Assembly (NCBI GenBank): GCA_937901255.1
Contig: CALCHN010000075.1
Location: 1-56,863 of the forward strand
Length of the DNA stretch: 56,863 nucleotides
Direction of reading: 5' to 3'
Source of the DNA: an uncultured Flavobacteriales bacterium
GTDB taxonomy: Bacteria > Bacteroidota > Bacteroidia > Flavobacteriales_E > Vicingaceae
Below, piece after piece: positions 34,816-42,922 of this stretch (position 1 is the first letter of the stretch; every line of letters starts with the position of its first letter). Below the pieces are notes generated by a model. That model made no database searches. It was not told where the DNA came from and worked only from the letters and a program-made list of their open reading frames with translations. The translations under genes were made by a program, and so were the position numbers.

Positions 34816-35859
34816 TTATTGTTTAAATTCTTGAGGAACATCCCCCGTTAAAGTTTTTAAGAACGCAACAATATCGTTGGTTTCTTCATCGGTCAATTCT
34901 TTATTTAACTGCAATTTAGCCATAATTTTTACCGATTCATTCAAATCATTTACGCTTCCATCATGGAAATAAGGATAGGTTTTTTCCACATTTCTTAACG
35001 ATGGTGATTTAAAGAAGTATTTGTCTGCTTCATTTTGGGTAACTTCAAATTTACCATCATCAATTCTATCGCTTTTGGTAAGTTCCCAATAATTACCAAA
35101 CAAACCAAATTTTTGAATTAATTGTCCGCCCAAGGCATTTCCACTGTGGCAAGTGATGCAGCCTGTAGTCATAAATGTTTCCAACCCTCTTTTTTCTTGT
35201 TCGTTTAAGGCTTCGTCATTTCCAGCTAAATAATCATCAAATTTTGAAGGAGTAATTAATTTACGCTCAAAAGCACCAATGGCTTTTTGAAGATTTTTGT
35301 ACGTAATTGGTTGCTCCTCTTCGGGGAAAGCTTTAGCAAAAAGTTCTTTGTATTCTTCAATTCCTGAGAGGCGTTCCACCACAAACTCTTCGCTTGGCAT
35401 AGCCATTTCTACAGGATTTAAAATTGGTCCTCCAGCTTGTTCTTCCACATCTTTATTTCTTCCATCCCAAAATTGTGAAGCATGTAAAGCAGCATTCAAT
35501 ACTGTTGGAGAGTTTCTAGTTCCATTTTTACCATCATTTCCCGGTGAAGTTGGTAAATTATCCACCCCAAAAGTATTAAGGTTGTGGCAAGTATTACAGC
35601 TTTGCTTGTTGTCTTTGGAAAGTCTCACATCAAAATACAATTGTTTTCCTAGAATTACTTTTTCTTCCGTAATAGGATTTTCAGGGTTATCCACTACTTC
35701 AGGTAATTCACCAAAAAGAGTTTTAGCACGTTCTTGTAATTCTGTCAATTCTTTTGTTTCAGGAGTAGTATCTAATTCTTTTGTTTCAGTTTTTTCATCG
35801 CCACAAGCAATTAATGCTGTAAAGGCAATAGCATAAGCCAAGTAAGAAATTTTATTCAT
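34816..35859 (-). CDS. Di-heme cytochrome c peroxidase (MauG/CcpA family)
   Basis: 347 residues. Lipoprotein signal with a lipid Cys at 19 (LIACGDE). Two c-heme sites, C88-x-x-C91-H92 (CNTCH) and C234-x-x-C237-H238 (CITCH), match the family layout. Reduces hydrogen peroxide to water in the periplasm using cytochrome electrons. It opens the operon with the DUF3365 cytochrome and thioredoxin. A GC-rich repeat lies just upstream of the start. Confidence 0.93.
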   Translation of the reverse strand: MNKISYLAYAIAFTALIACGDEKTETKELDTTPETKELTELQERAKTLFGELPEVVDNPENPITEEKVILGKQLYFDVRLSKDNKQSCNTCHNLNTFGVDNLPTSPGNDGKNGTRNSPTVLNAALHASQFWDGRNKDVEEQAGGPILNPVEMAMPSEEFVVERLSGIEEYKELFAKAFPEEEQPITYKNLQKAIGAFERKLITPSKFDDYLAGNDEALNEQEKRGLETFMTTGCITCHSGNALGGQLIQKFGLFGNYWELTKSDRIDDGKFEVTQNEADKYFFKSPSLRNVEKTYPYFHDGSVNDLNESVKIMAKLQLNKELTDEETNDIVAFLKTLTGDVPQEFKQ

Positions 35860-35876
35860 GGTCTGTTTTGTTTTTT

Positions 35877-35915
35877 AGCCCCCTCTAGCTCCCCCCGAAA
35901 GGGGAGGATTTCCAT
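35877..35915. repeat. GC-rich repeat element, copy D
   Basis: AGCCCCCTCTAGCTCCCC followed by CCGAAAGGGGAGGA forms a hairpin of the same family as those at 8657, 23183 and 24942. It lies in the spacer between the peroxidase gene and the DUF6132 gene. Confidence 0.7.
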
Positions 35916-35967
35916 CGCACTAAGCCATTTGAATTAATAGCGTTGGAATTAAAAGAGAAGTTTATTG

Positions 35968-36183
35968 TTATTCTTTATTTTCTTGTTTGTTGAATTTATC
36001 GTTAGCAAAATCACCTACTAACCAACCCATAAATGCTCCGTAGGCAGCAGTTCTGTACCAAACAGAAGTAATGGCACACGAGCCACTTTCGCAACCGATA
36101 AAATACCAGTAAGCATATCCTACTGCAGCTCCTAAAAAAGCTACAATAAAAGAAATTTTATGGTTTTTTATCCAGTTGAGCAT
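35968..36183 (-). CDS. DUF6132-like small membrane protein
   Basis: 71 residues with two hydrophobic segments (about 10-28 and 45-62). Between them is GCESGSCAITS, a Cys-x4-Cys pair with a small-residue TM, the pattern of the DUF6132 family found in Bacteroidota. No function is known. Its own -7 box lies at 36207-36214. Confidence 0.75.
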   Translation of the reverse strand: MLNWIKNHKISFIVAFLGAAVGYAYWYFIGCESGSCAITSVWYRTAAYGAFMGWLVGDFANDKFNKQENKE

Positions 36184-36206
36184 GATGTATTTGATTAATG
36201 ATAGTA

Positions 36207-36214
36207 CAAAGTTA
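36207..36214 (-). promoter_or_regulatory. -7 box of the DUF6132-like gene
   Basis: On the minus strand TAACTTTG, 23 nt before the ATG at 36183. Perfect TAnnTTTG match. Confidence 0.5.
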
Positions 36215-36307
36215 CTGAATTTCCAACACCTATTAATTGTTATAATTGATTTTAACTAATTTTAAAAATTGTAAATTAGCCGTTCAATTAACAACTATCA
36301 ATAAAAA

Positions 36308-37510
36308 TTGAATTTTCCTTTTTACATAGCCAAGAGGTATTTTATCGCCAAGAAATCGCATAATGTGATTAACATTATTTCGTGGATTTCGGTAACGGGA
36401 ATAGCTGTTGGTACGTTGGCATTGGTAATTGTACTTTCGGCTTTTAACGGATTAGAAGATTTGGTAGAAAAGCTTTATGCTTCTTTTGATCCGGATATTA
36501 AAATTGAAGCTACTAAAGGAAAAACTTTTGACGTAGCAGATTTTCCTAAAGATAAAATTTTGCAATTGGATGAAGTAGTTTTTTACAATAATGCGGTGGA
36601 AGATGTGGTGTTGGTAAAATACATGGAAAAACAAACCATTGCCACCTTGAAGGGCGTTGAACCTCAATTTTACGAAATGACCGGATTAGATACCTTGTTG
36701 ATTGAAGGGAAAGTGATTCAAGATGATTCTAATAAAATGGTTTTGGGGTACGGCATTGCCGATAAATTATCCTTGTATTTACACAACATGATAGTGGAAC
36801 AAGTAAGTATTATTGTTCCTAAAAAAGGTTTAAAAAAAGCTTTTGTTCCAACGGATGAATTTACCCGAAAATTTGCTATCCCAACAGGCATTTTTTCCGT
36901 CAATCCCGATTTTGATACTAAATATGTAGTAACACCATTACGTTTTGCTCAAAAAGTACTGTCTTACGAAGGCAAAGTTACTTCGGTGGAATTAGGTTTG
37001 AATAAAAAAGCCGATGCAGAAAAAGTAAAAGAAAAAATTCAGTCCATTTTGGGCAATGATTTTTCTGTAAAAACTCGACACGAGTTGAATGAACTAATTT
37101 TTAAAACCAATAAAACCGAAAAATGGATTACATTTCTCATCCTTACCTTTATTTTGGTGATTGCTTCGTTTAACATTATAGGTTCGCTTACCATGTTGAT
37201 TATCGATAAGAAAAAAGACATTTGGATATTGCGTACTATGGGAGCATCTAGAAAAGTGATACGAAGATTGTTTTTTATTGAAGGCATGATTATTAACCTT
37301 ACGGGAGCTCTATCCGGAATGGTATTAGGAACCATCATTTGTGTGCTGCAAATACAATTCGGGTTGCTACGTTTGGAAGGCAGTGTGGTGGAATTCTACC
37401 CCATGAAATTAGAAGCCATGGATTTTGTTTACATCACCATTATTGTATTGATAATTGGTTTATTAGCTTCTTGGTATCCAGTGAGAGTATTGACTAAAAG
37501 GCATCTTTAG
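36308..37510 (+). CDS. LolC/LolE-type ABC transporter permease (TTG start)
   Basis: 400 residues of the FtsX/MacB-like family. Four membrane helices (about 20-42, 277-300, 323-346, 372-392) frame a large periplasmic domain. The start is a TTG: the preceding in-frame codons include a stop and the conserved opening NFPFYIAKRYF begins right after it. Relatives extract lipoproteins from the inner membrane. The ATPase partner is not in the window. Its stop ends 1 nt before a displaced copy of the nifU 3' end. Confidence 0.88.
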   Translation: MNFPFYIAKRYFIAKKSHNVINIISWISVTGIAVGTLALVIVLSAFNGLEDLVEKLYASFDPDIKIEATKGKTFDVADFPKDKILQLDEVVFYNNAVEDVVLVKYMEKQTIATLKGVEPQFYEMTGLDTLLIEGKVIQDDSNKMVLGYGIADKLSLYLHNMIVEQVSIIVPKKGLKKAFVPTDEFTRKFAIPTGIFSVNPDFDTKYVVTPLRFAQKVLSYEGKVTSVELGLNKKADAEKVKEKIQSILGNDFSVKTRHELNELIFKTNKTEKWITFLILTFILVIASFNIIGSLTMLIIDKKKDIWILRTMGASRKVIRRLFFIEGMIINLTGALSGMVLGTIICVLQIQFGLLRLEGSVVEFYPMKLEAMDFVYITIIVLIIGLLASWYPVRVLTKRHL

Positions 37511-37511
37511 C

Positions 37512-37573
37512 TTACGATTGCATTTCCTCTTCAATAGCTACAACACCTTTAAGCTCGGAATAAATTTCTTAGT
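37512..37573 (-). pseudogene. Displaced copy of the nifU 3' end
   Basis: A 62-nt segment that aligns to 39165-39227, the end of the small NifU gene, in the same orientation. Its last codons would read Leu-Lys-Gly-Val-Val-Ala-Ile-Glu-Glu-Glu-Met-Gln-Ser-stop. Five of the six substitutions are silent third-position changes; one single-base deletion breaks the frame. Not expressed as a product. Confidence 0.9.
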
Positions 37574-37679
37574 TAAATCATTGATATGTTATTGAATGTT
37601 TTATTCTTCAACTACAAATAAAAATATACTTTTTATCACTATTCATAAATATTATATTAGCTTGTTTCCATTCATAAAT

Positions 37680-37707
37680 TACGTCAAATGACGTATAGGA
37701 CACCTAT
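37680..37707. promoter_or_regulatory. Two abutting palindromes upstream of the T9SS protein gene
   Basis: TACGTCA-AA-TGACGTA (37680-37695) is directly followed by ATAGG-ACA-CCTAT (37695-37707). Both are perfect inverted repeats. They lie 50-77 nt before the ATG at 37757 and could bind a dimeric regulator or recombinase. The function is unknown. Confidence 0.6.
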
Positions 37708-37756
37708 TACTTAATGTTGAATTTTGAAAGATAATTATCAATTAAAATTTAAAACT

Positions 37757-39046
37757 ATGAGAAAAATTATTACTGCTTTATTAATTCTTAGTTCGGGAGT
37801 TGGATTTTCCCAAACATGGCAACAATTACCTTACTATTATGACCGAGGTCAAGGTTTTCTACCTGTTACGCCTAAAATATTTGCTTCTCCAAATGATGTG
37901 TTGGTCGCTGGTATTAAAGGAACTTCGGCTTCAGCTTCTGGTTCGGGTGCTACCCTCGAATCTCATATTTCTATGGATGGAGGAGCTACCTGGCAGCACA
38001 TATTTTCAGGTAAACCAATTATTTCTGCTGAATTTGGTCCTGACGGAACTATTTACTTCATTTCCTCTAAGGAGTATTTAACCTCAGGTAATTTTTATAT
38101 GGATACTTTATTTACATCTGTTAATGGCACGAACTGGACAAATTCTGGACATAAATTAATAGGAGGGAACAAACAGTTTACTGAATATAATTTTGTAATT
38201 TCTGATAATAATACGCTCCTTTTTCCGAATCACATGGGTGGTTCTGGTGGCATTTATTTGAGTGCATCTATAGATAATGGTGTTTCTTGGACTCCGACAA
38301 CAATAGGAGCTTCTCCTGTTTCATGTAGTCAAACAACCGACACTATCATTCAAAGTTTTAGTTCTCCTTGGCCAGGGGGAATTATGTATTCTCACGATGG
38401 TGGAGCAACAGTTAGTGTGGCTTCTGGAATTAATGCAGAATCTTACCCTATTAGATTACCCAATGGTGATATTTATGCAGCAACGTTAGGAACTTTTTAT
38501 AAGTCTATAGATGGAGGTGCAACTTTTACTCAAATAGCAGCACCATCTTCATTTGGTCATGTTCAAGAATTTTTATATGCTTCAAATGGAAAATTTTATA
38601 TTAGAGTTTCGGGTGCAGTTAAAGGAATTTGGGAAACATCTGATTTTGTTACATTTAATGCTGTTTCTGCTACTTTGCCTGATGGAAATTTAGTAAATGA
38701 TATTGATGTTAGCAATAATTATCTTTATGCTATAACAGATACCAACCTTTACAAACTAGAATTGAGTGGGTCATCAACATCTATAACTGATAATGAAATA
38801 ACCGAAATAATTACTATTTACCCTAATCCTGCAAAAGAGTATATTTCTATTAATAGCTCTGTTGGAGGAAATACGGTTGTTGAAATTTATAATTTGCAAG
38901 GTAAAATGATGATGAATAATACAATTTTAGTAGAAAAAAATAATACTTTCAGTATGGTTTTACCAAAATTAGTATCAGGCTTATATTTTGTTCGCTTTAT
39001 TAATGAAGGCGGAAAAATACAACAACATAAAATTATAATAGAATAA
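37757..39046 (+). CDS. T9SS-secreted beta-propeller-like protein
   Basis: The ATG at 37757 (429 residues) gives a signal peptide, RKIITALLILSSGVGFSQ; the earlier ATG at 37724 would precede it with charged residues. The body carries sialidase/BNR-type Asp-box patterns (SMDGGATWQH, SIDNGVSWTP, SIDGGATFTQ), typical of a beta-propeller. Residues about 355-429 are a type A T9SS sorting domain (YPNPAKEYISI, GLYFVRF). The ligand is unknown. It lies between two copies of the nifU 3' end. Confidence 0.8.
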   Translation: MRKIITALLILSSGVGFSQTWQQLPYYYDRGQGFLPVTPKIFASPNDVLVAGIKGTSASASGSGATLESHISMDGGATWQHIFSGKPIISAEFGPDGTIYFISSKEYLTSGNFYMDTLFTSVNGTNWTNSGHKLIGGNKQFTEYNFVISDNNTLLFPNHMGGSGGIYLSASIDNGVSWTPTTIGASPVSCSQTTDTIIQSFSSPWPGGIMYSHDGGATVSVASGINAESYPIRLPNGDIYAATLGTFYKSIDGGATFTQIAAPSSFGHVQEFLYASNGKFYIRVSGAVKGIWETSDFVTFNAVSATLPDGNLVNDIDVSNNYLYAITDTNLYKLELSGSSTSITDNEITEIITIYPNPAKEYISINSSVGGNTVVEIYNLQGKMMMNNTILVEKNNTFSMVLPKLVSGLYFVRFINEGGKIQQHKIIIE

Positions 39047-39066
39047 AGATTAAGTGGTGAATAAAC

Positions 39067-39100
39067 AAAAAAGAGCGTATAAATTTATACGCTCTTTTTT
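39067..39100. terminator. Perfect-palindrome terminator
   Basis: A 34-nt perfect palindrome centred between 39083 and 39084 with A-run and T-run ends. It lies between the T9SS gene and nifU and can act in both directions. Confidence 0.9.
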
Positions 39101-39164
39101 GTTTAATTATATGTATTTTCAAAAGAGTTTTCTAGTTAAACTAAGTTAGTCCTTGAATACAAAC

Positions 39165-39419
39165 CTACGACTGCATTTCCTCTTCAATAGCTACAACGCC
39201 TTTAAGCTCAGGAATGAATTTTTTAATAGATTCTTCCACACCGCCTTTTAAAGTCATGGCACTCATAGAGCAAGATTTACAAGCACCTAATAATCTAACT
39301 TTAACCACAAGATCATCAGTAAGTTCTATGAATTCAATATCACCTTCATCGTCTCTTAAAAAAGGACGAATTTGCTCCAAAGCTTCATTGATTTTTGATA
39401 TTAATAGTTGTTTGTCCAC
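39165..39419 (-). CDS. Small NifU-domain iron-sulfur carrier
   Basis: 84 residues, only the NifU C-terminal domain, with C47-x-x-C50 (CKSCSMSAMTL). It probably transfers [4Fe-4S] clusters. It follows the Mrp/ApbC gene by 31 nt, a common functional pairing. Its 3' end is duplicated on the far side of the neighbouring T9SS gene (37512-37573). Confidence 0.92.
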   Translation of the reverse strand: MDKQLLISKINEALEQIRPFLRDDEGDIEFIELTDDLVVKVRLLGACKSCSMSAMTLKGGVEESIKKFIPELKGVVAIEEEMQS

Positions 39420-39450
39420 TTAATAAATTTTAAGGCTAAAGTACATAAAT

Positions 39451-40575
39451 TTAATTTGTTGAACAACCTTTGTTGTGGGTAACTTCAACTTTAGCAGTTG
39501 GAGCTAACACTTCATTTCTTTTTTCTACTTCATTAATCACATTATCAGCAAAATCCATAAAAGCTTTAGATTGTGGAGTGTTTTCTTGCATTACAGCAGG
39601 TCTTCCTGCATCTCCAGCTTCTCTAACACTTTGAACTAAAGGAATTTCTCCTAATAATGGCAAGTTGAATTTTTCGGCTAAGTTTTTAACGCCTTCTTTA
39701 CCAAAAATGTAGTATTTATTTTCAGGCAGTTCGGCAGGAGTAAAATAAGCCATGTTTTCAATAAATCCCAAAACAGGTACATTAATTTGTTCTAATTTAA
39801 ACATTCCGACTGCTTTCCTAGCATCTATTAAGGCAACATTTTGAGGAGTACTCACAATTACAGCTCCTGTTACTGGTACTGTTTGTACTAAGGATAAATG
39901 AATATCTCCAGTTCCTGGGGGTAAATCAATTAGCATATAATCTAATTCGCCCCAATTGGCTTCAGTAAAAAGTTGTGTTAACGCTCTTGTAGCCATTGGT
40001 CCACGCCAAACAACTGCTTGGTCGGTATTGGCAAAAAACCCGATGGATAATAATTTTACACCATGACTTTCTATTGGTTGAATGAGGTTTTTACCGTTAA
40101 TTTCAACAGGCATGGGTTTTTCTTCTTCCACATTAAACATCATGGGCATCGAAGGACCATAAATATCAGCATCTACTAAACCTACTTTGTAGCCTTTTTT
40201 TGCTAAAGCAACTGCTAAATTAGCTGTAATGGTAGATTTTCCTACACCACCTTTACCAGATGCTATGGCAATAATGTTTTTTACGTTTGGCAATACTTTG
40301 TTTTGTTTGGGCATATCAGCTTCTTTTTTTATGGGCTGAATGTCAATATTTAATTCTACGGAAGTGCCTAACACTCTATCTAAATGTAACTGACAAGCAT
40401 CAACAATACGTTTTTTGTTGTGTAATGCGGGATTGTTAACTTGTAAGCTAAAACTGATGTTGTTTCCTTCGGTTTTAATGTTACTGACCAAGTTAAGTTC
40501 AACTACATCTTTTTTTAAATCGGGTTCAACAACAAAGCTTAATGCGTGTAATATATCTTTTTCTGAGAAATTCAT
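39451..40575 (-). CDS. Mrp/NBP35 family Fe-S carrier ATPase
   Basis: 374 residues. A DUF59/MIP18-like domain (about 1-85) is followed by a deviant Walker A, G107-KGGVGKST, and a P-loop ATPase domain. Relatives carry Fe-S clusters to target enzymes. The CxxC usually seen in the middle of the ATPase domain is replaced here by MAYFTPAELPENKYY, so cluster binding must use other residues, such as the single Cys near the C-terminus (GCSTN). It has its own -7 box and leads the nifU gene. Confidence 0.92.
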   Translation of the reverse strand: MNFSEKDILHALSFVVEPDLKKDVVELNLVSNIKTEGNNISFSLQVNNPALHNKKRIVDACQLHLDRVLGTSVELNIDIQPIKKEADMPKQNKVLPNVKNIIAIASGKGGVGKSTITANLAVALAKKGYKVGLVDADIYGPSMPMMFNVEEEKPMPVEINGKNLIQPIESHGVKLLSIGFFANTDQAVVWRGPMATRALTQLFTEANWGELDYMLIDLPPGTGDIHLSLVQTVPVTGAVIVSTPQNVALIDARKAVGMFKLEQINVPVLGFIENMAYFTPAELPENKYYIFGKEGVKNLAEKFNLPLLGEIPLVQSVREAGDAGRPAVMQENTPQSKAFMDFADNVINEVEKRNEVLAPTAKVEVTHNKGCSTN

Positions 40576-40590
40576 AGACTAATTTTTATG

Positions 40591-40598
40591 CAAAGTTA
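40591..40598 (-). promoter_or_regulatory. -7 box of the mrp-nifU operon
   Basis: On the minus strand TAACTTTG followed by C, 15 nt before the ATG at 40575, with a TTG 22 nt further upstream (40621-40623). Inferred leader about 12 nt. Confidence 0.55.
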
Positions 40599-40646
40599 AC
40601 GATAACTTAGCGATAAAATACAAGTCGTAAGTATTGAAAATTGATT

Positions 40647-40997
40647 TTAGTTGTTGGCTTTACTTTTCCAATATTCCAATTGCTGATTTAAATCTTTGAT
40701 TCTTTCCTCATACATTTCAATTACTTTGTCTGAAAGTTGATTGATAGTAGCAACAAAAGACATAGCAACACCACCGGATTGTTGGTGGTTATGTTGTTGA
40801 ATTTGTTCAGGGAAGAATTCATAGATAGGTTTTTCGAAAAGACGAGCCATTTTATCTATGGCATTTATGTCAGGATAAGTTTTATCAGCTTCATACCTAC
40901 GATAAGTAGATTCTGATATTCCAATAGCATCTGCTACTTGTACAGGATTGAGTCCTTTCTCTATTCTAAAACTTTTTAGTTTACTTCCTATTTGCAT
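40647..40997 (-). CDS. XRE family helix-turn-helix regulator
   Basis: 116 residues. Residues about 5-60 are an XRE HTH (LKSFRIEKGLNPVQVADAIGISESTYRRYEADKTYP), the rest is a coiled-coil (DKVIEMYEERIKDLNQQLEYW) that may give dimerisation. It is divergent from a secreted-protein gene at 41241. Between them lie a clear inverted repeat and phased repeats that it could bind. Confidence 0.9.
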   Translation of the reverse strand: MQIGSKLKSFRIEKGLNPVQVADAIGISESTYRRYEADKTYPDINAIDKMARLFEKPIYEFFPEQIQQHNHQQSGGVAMSFVATINQLSDKVIEMYEERIKDLNQQLEYWKSKANN

Positions 40998-41019
40998 AGA
41001 CCTGATTTAGAGAAAATTA

Positions 41020-41042
41020 TTAAGATAATTTATCTATCTTAA
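41020..41042. promoter_or_regulatory. Inverted-repeat operator ahead of the XRE gene
   Basis: TTAAGATA-N7-TATCTTAA with perfect 8-nt arms, ending 23 nt before the XRE start at 40997. It is a good candidate for autoregulation. Confidence 0.55.
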
Positions 41043-41054
41043 GAAGCAAAAATA

Positions 41055-41121
41055 GTCAAATTATTGAATAATTGTCAAAAATGACAAAAAACATATCAAA
41101 AATGACTATTATTTTGTCAAA
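41055..41121. promoter_or_regulatory. Phased TCAAA repeats in the divergent control region
   Basis: TCAAA recurs at 41056, 41075, 41096 and 41117, that is every 19-21 nt, about two helical turns. Two of them share TCAAAAATGAC. TTGTCA-AAAA-TGACAA (41072-41087) is a perfect inverted repeat. The set lies between the XRE regulator and the gene at 41241. Confidence 0.5.
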
Positions 41122-41240
41122 TTTGATTGGATTAGTTTAAATAAAAAGTAATAGATTAGTAGTGTTGAAATGTTGCAACAAATTTTAACACAACAAATTA
41201 AACCCAATTAAGGGAGATTTATTAATTTATAATCGAAATT

Positions 41241-42401
41241 ATGAAAAATTTATTGATTACTTTTATAACAATGGTTTGTATTTTTAATATAAATACGAGT
41301 AATACATTCGCTCAAACACATGATGCAACAGGCACCGTGATTGCTGTTCTTTCATTAGGATTACAAGATGTTGCATATATAATTAACGAAGAAAATAGTG
41401 ACTTGTATAAAACTGTGTTATACGAAAAAGAAAAATTAATAACCAACGAAGAAATTATTTTAAGATATGACATATCAACTCCTGAAGAGGCTTTAGCTAT
41501 TAAAGAGTCTAATAGTAGTGAAATACTTTGTTTTAGAGAAAGTGTAGGCAGTCAAAGTTGTAGTGGGTTATGTATTTTATATGAAGATTCTAACGAAATG
41601 GTTGTCTCTTTTGTGTCGGATGGTTATACTATTAACTATTCTTCGAATAAAATGTCTGATGGAAATATTTCTTCTTCAATTAGTTTAACCAAAGAATCTT
41701 CTGATTTAGAAATAGTATCTTCTTTTTTACTCAATAAAGAAGACCAAGATACTATTTATAGATTATACACACACAGAGATGTATTAGAAGAAGCTGATAG
41801 ATTAAATAATGTTACGAGCTTGTCGATTGAAGATTGGGAAGATGTTACAGCTATTTACGAAAACTTTTTACTTTCCTTTAAACAAAATGAAGACAGTTTG
41901 TTTTTTTCTGATTTGGGTCAAAATACTGCTTTTCATTTTTCATCATTTAACATTGTAAAAAGAAGTATAGAAGCCGATTTACCATGTGAGTGTACTCCCT
42001 CACCTTTTTATTTTACTTCTACCACCCCCTTTATGTGTCAGGAAGATTTGATTTTTGATATTAACTATATGAAAACAGTATTGGATGAAAATAAAACCTT
42101 TTTAACTTCTATATATAATCAAGAAGTTGTTGATGAAGTAGAGGATTATTTACAGTCCGTTTCAGAAGATTTTTTGACATTCAATCAAGTTTATTTGGCA
42201 TTAGAAGATAGTGTTTTTACAAATGATGATCTTGATGACGTGGCTAAATGGTGTCCTTTGGGTCAAGGATCTGATCTTGGTTGTTGTGGAAATTATTCTG
42301 GTTGCTGTTGGTATAGAAACACAGCTTGTTTAGCACATGATTTAGTGTGTTTAGGGACAGGTTGTGAACCTACTTGGTTTTGTGGTCCTGATTGTAAATA
42401 A
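41241..42401 (+). CDS. Secreted Cys-rich protein with a phospholipase-A2-like C-terminus
   Basis: 386 residues with a signal peptide (to about TFAQ, residue 28). The N-terminal 330 residues match no family I recognise. The last 60 hold ten Cys and the sequence A-C363-L-A-H366-D367-L-V-C370, which resembles the CxxHDxxC core of phospholipase A2 folds, with GCCGNYSGCC before it. A His-Asp catalytic pair in a disulfide-rich domain is likely; lipase activity is only inferred. It is divergent from an XRE regulator and is followed by a small membrane protein. Confidence 0.6.
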   Translation: MKNLLITFITMVCIFNINTSNTFAQTHDATGTVIAVLSLGLQDVAYIINEENSDLYKTVLYEKEKLITNEEIILRYDISTPEEALAIKESNSSEILCFRESVGSQSCSGLCILYEDSNEMVVSFVSDGYTINYSSNKMSDGNISSSISLTKESSDLEIVSSFLLNKEDQDTIYRLYTHRDVLEEADRLNNVTSLSIEDWEDVTAIYENFLLSFKQNEDSLFFSDLGQNTAFHFSSFNIVKRSIEADLPCECTPSPFYFTSTTPFMCQEDLIFDINYMKTVLDENKTFLTSIYNQEVVDEVEDYLQSVSEDFLTFNQVYLALEDSVFTNDDLDDVAKWCPLGQGSDLGCCGNYSGCCWYRNTACLAHDLVCLGTGCEPTWFCGPDCK

Positions 42402-42412
42402 AATATAATATT

Positions 42413-42715
42413 ATGATGTCAACAGATTTAAAAAATAAAGCGTTACTAGGTAAGATTGTGATGCTAATTAGTTTAATTAGTTCTTTTCTTTTAGTACTAT
42501 TATATATAAATTATACATTTATTAAATTGGATTTCGTATTGGTAAGTGTAATACGAGAAATAATTACAATTCCTTGTATTTTAGCTCAACCCATAATACT
42601 ATTTTTATCTTTAAAAGAACTTTATTTGAATCATTTTAAAGGTAGTAGTACACTTTTTATTTCTGCAATAGTTAGCTTTATTACATTGATTTTTGTAATC
42701 ATTAGTTTTCTATAA
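42413..42715 (+). CDS. Small three-helix membrane protein
   Basis: 100 residues with three hydrophobic helices (about 15-37, 45-66, 78-99). No family recognised. It starts 11 nt after the phospholipase-like gene, so it is probably cotranscribed and could serve as an immunity, export or anchoring partner. That role is a guess from position. Confidence 0.55.
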   Translation: MMSTDLKNKALLGKIVMLISLISSFLLVLLYINYTFIKLDFVLVSVIREIITIPCILAQPIILFLSLKELYLNHFKGSSTLFISAIVSFITLIFVIISFL

Positions 42716-42866
42716 CACTTTAAGTTTACCCTTTACTGCTACAAATTTAACATAATGTAACTTGTGGTAAGAGCAACAACAAGGTTTTTATAATTAAAGA
42801 ATCGCTTTAGCAGTAAAGCTATTGTTTAATTAACTTATAAACAACGTTGTTTTTCCCCACTCTCTG

Positions 42867-42886
42867 TTTCAAGCATCCGCTTGGGG
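42867..42886. repeat. Copy of the CAAGC-N4-GCTTG palindromic repeat
   Basis: TTTCAAGCATCCGCTTGGGG, with CTCTG before it as in the right end of the element at 5231-5405. It is a single half of that element family in a gene-poor spacer (42716-42977). Confidence 0.65.
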
Positions 42887-42922
42887 ATATAAAATTTATT
42901 TAAATCAGTAAAAAAATGTTTT

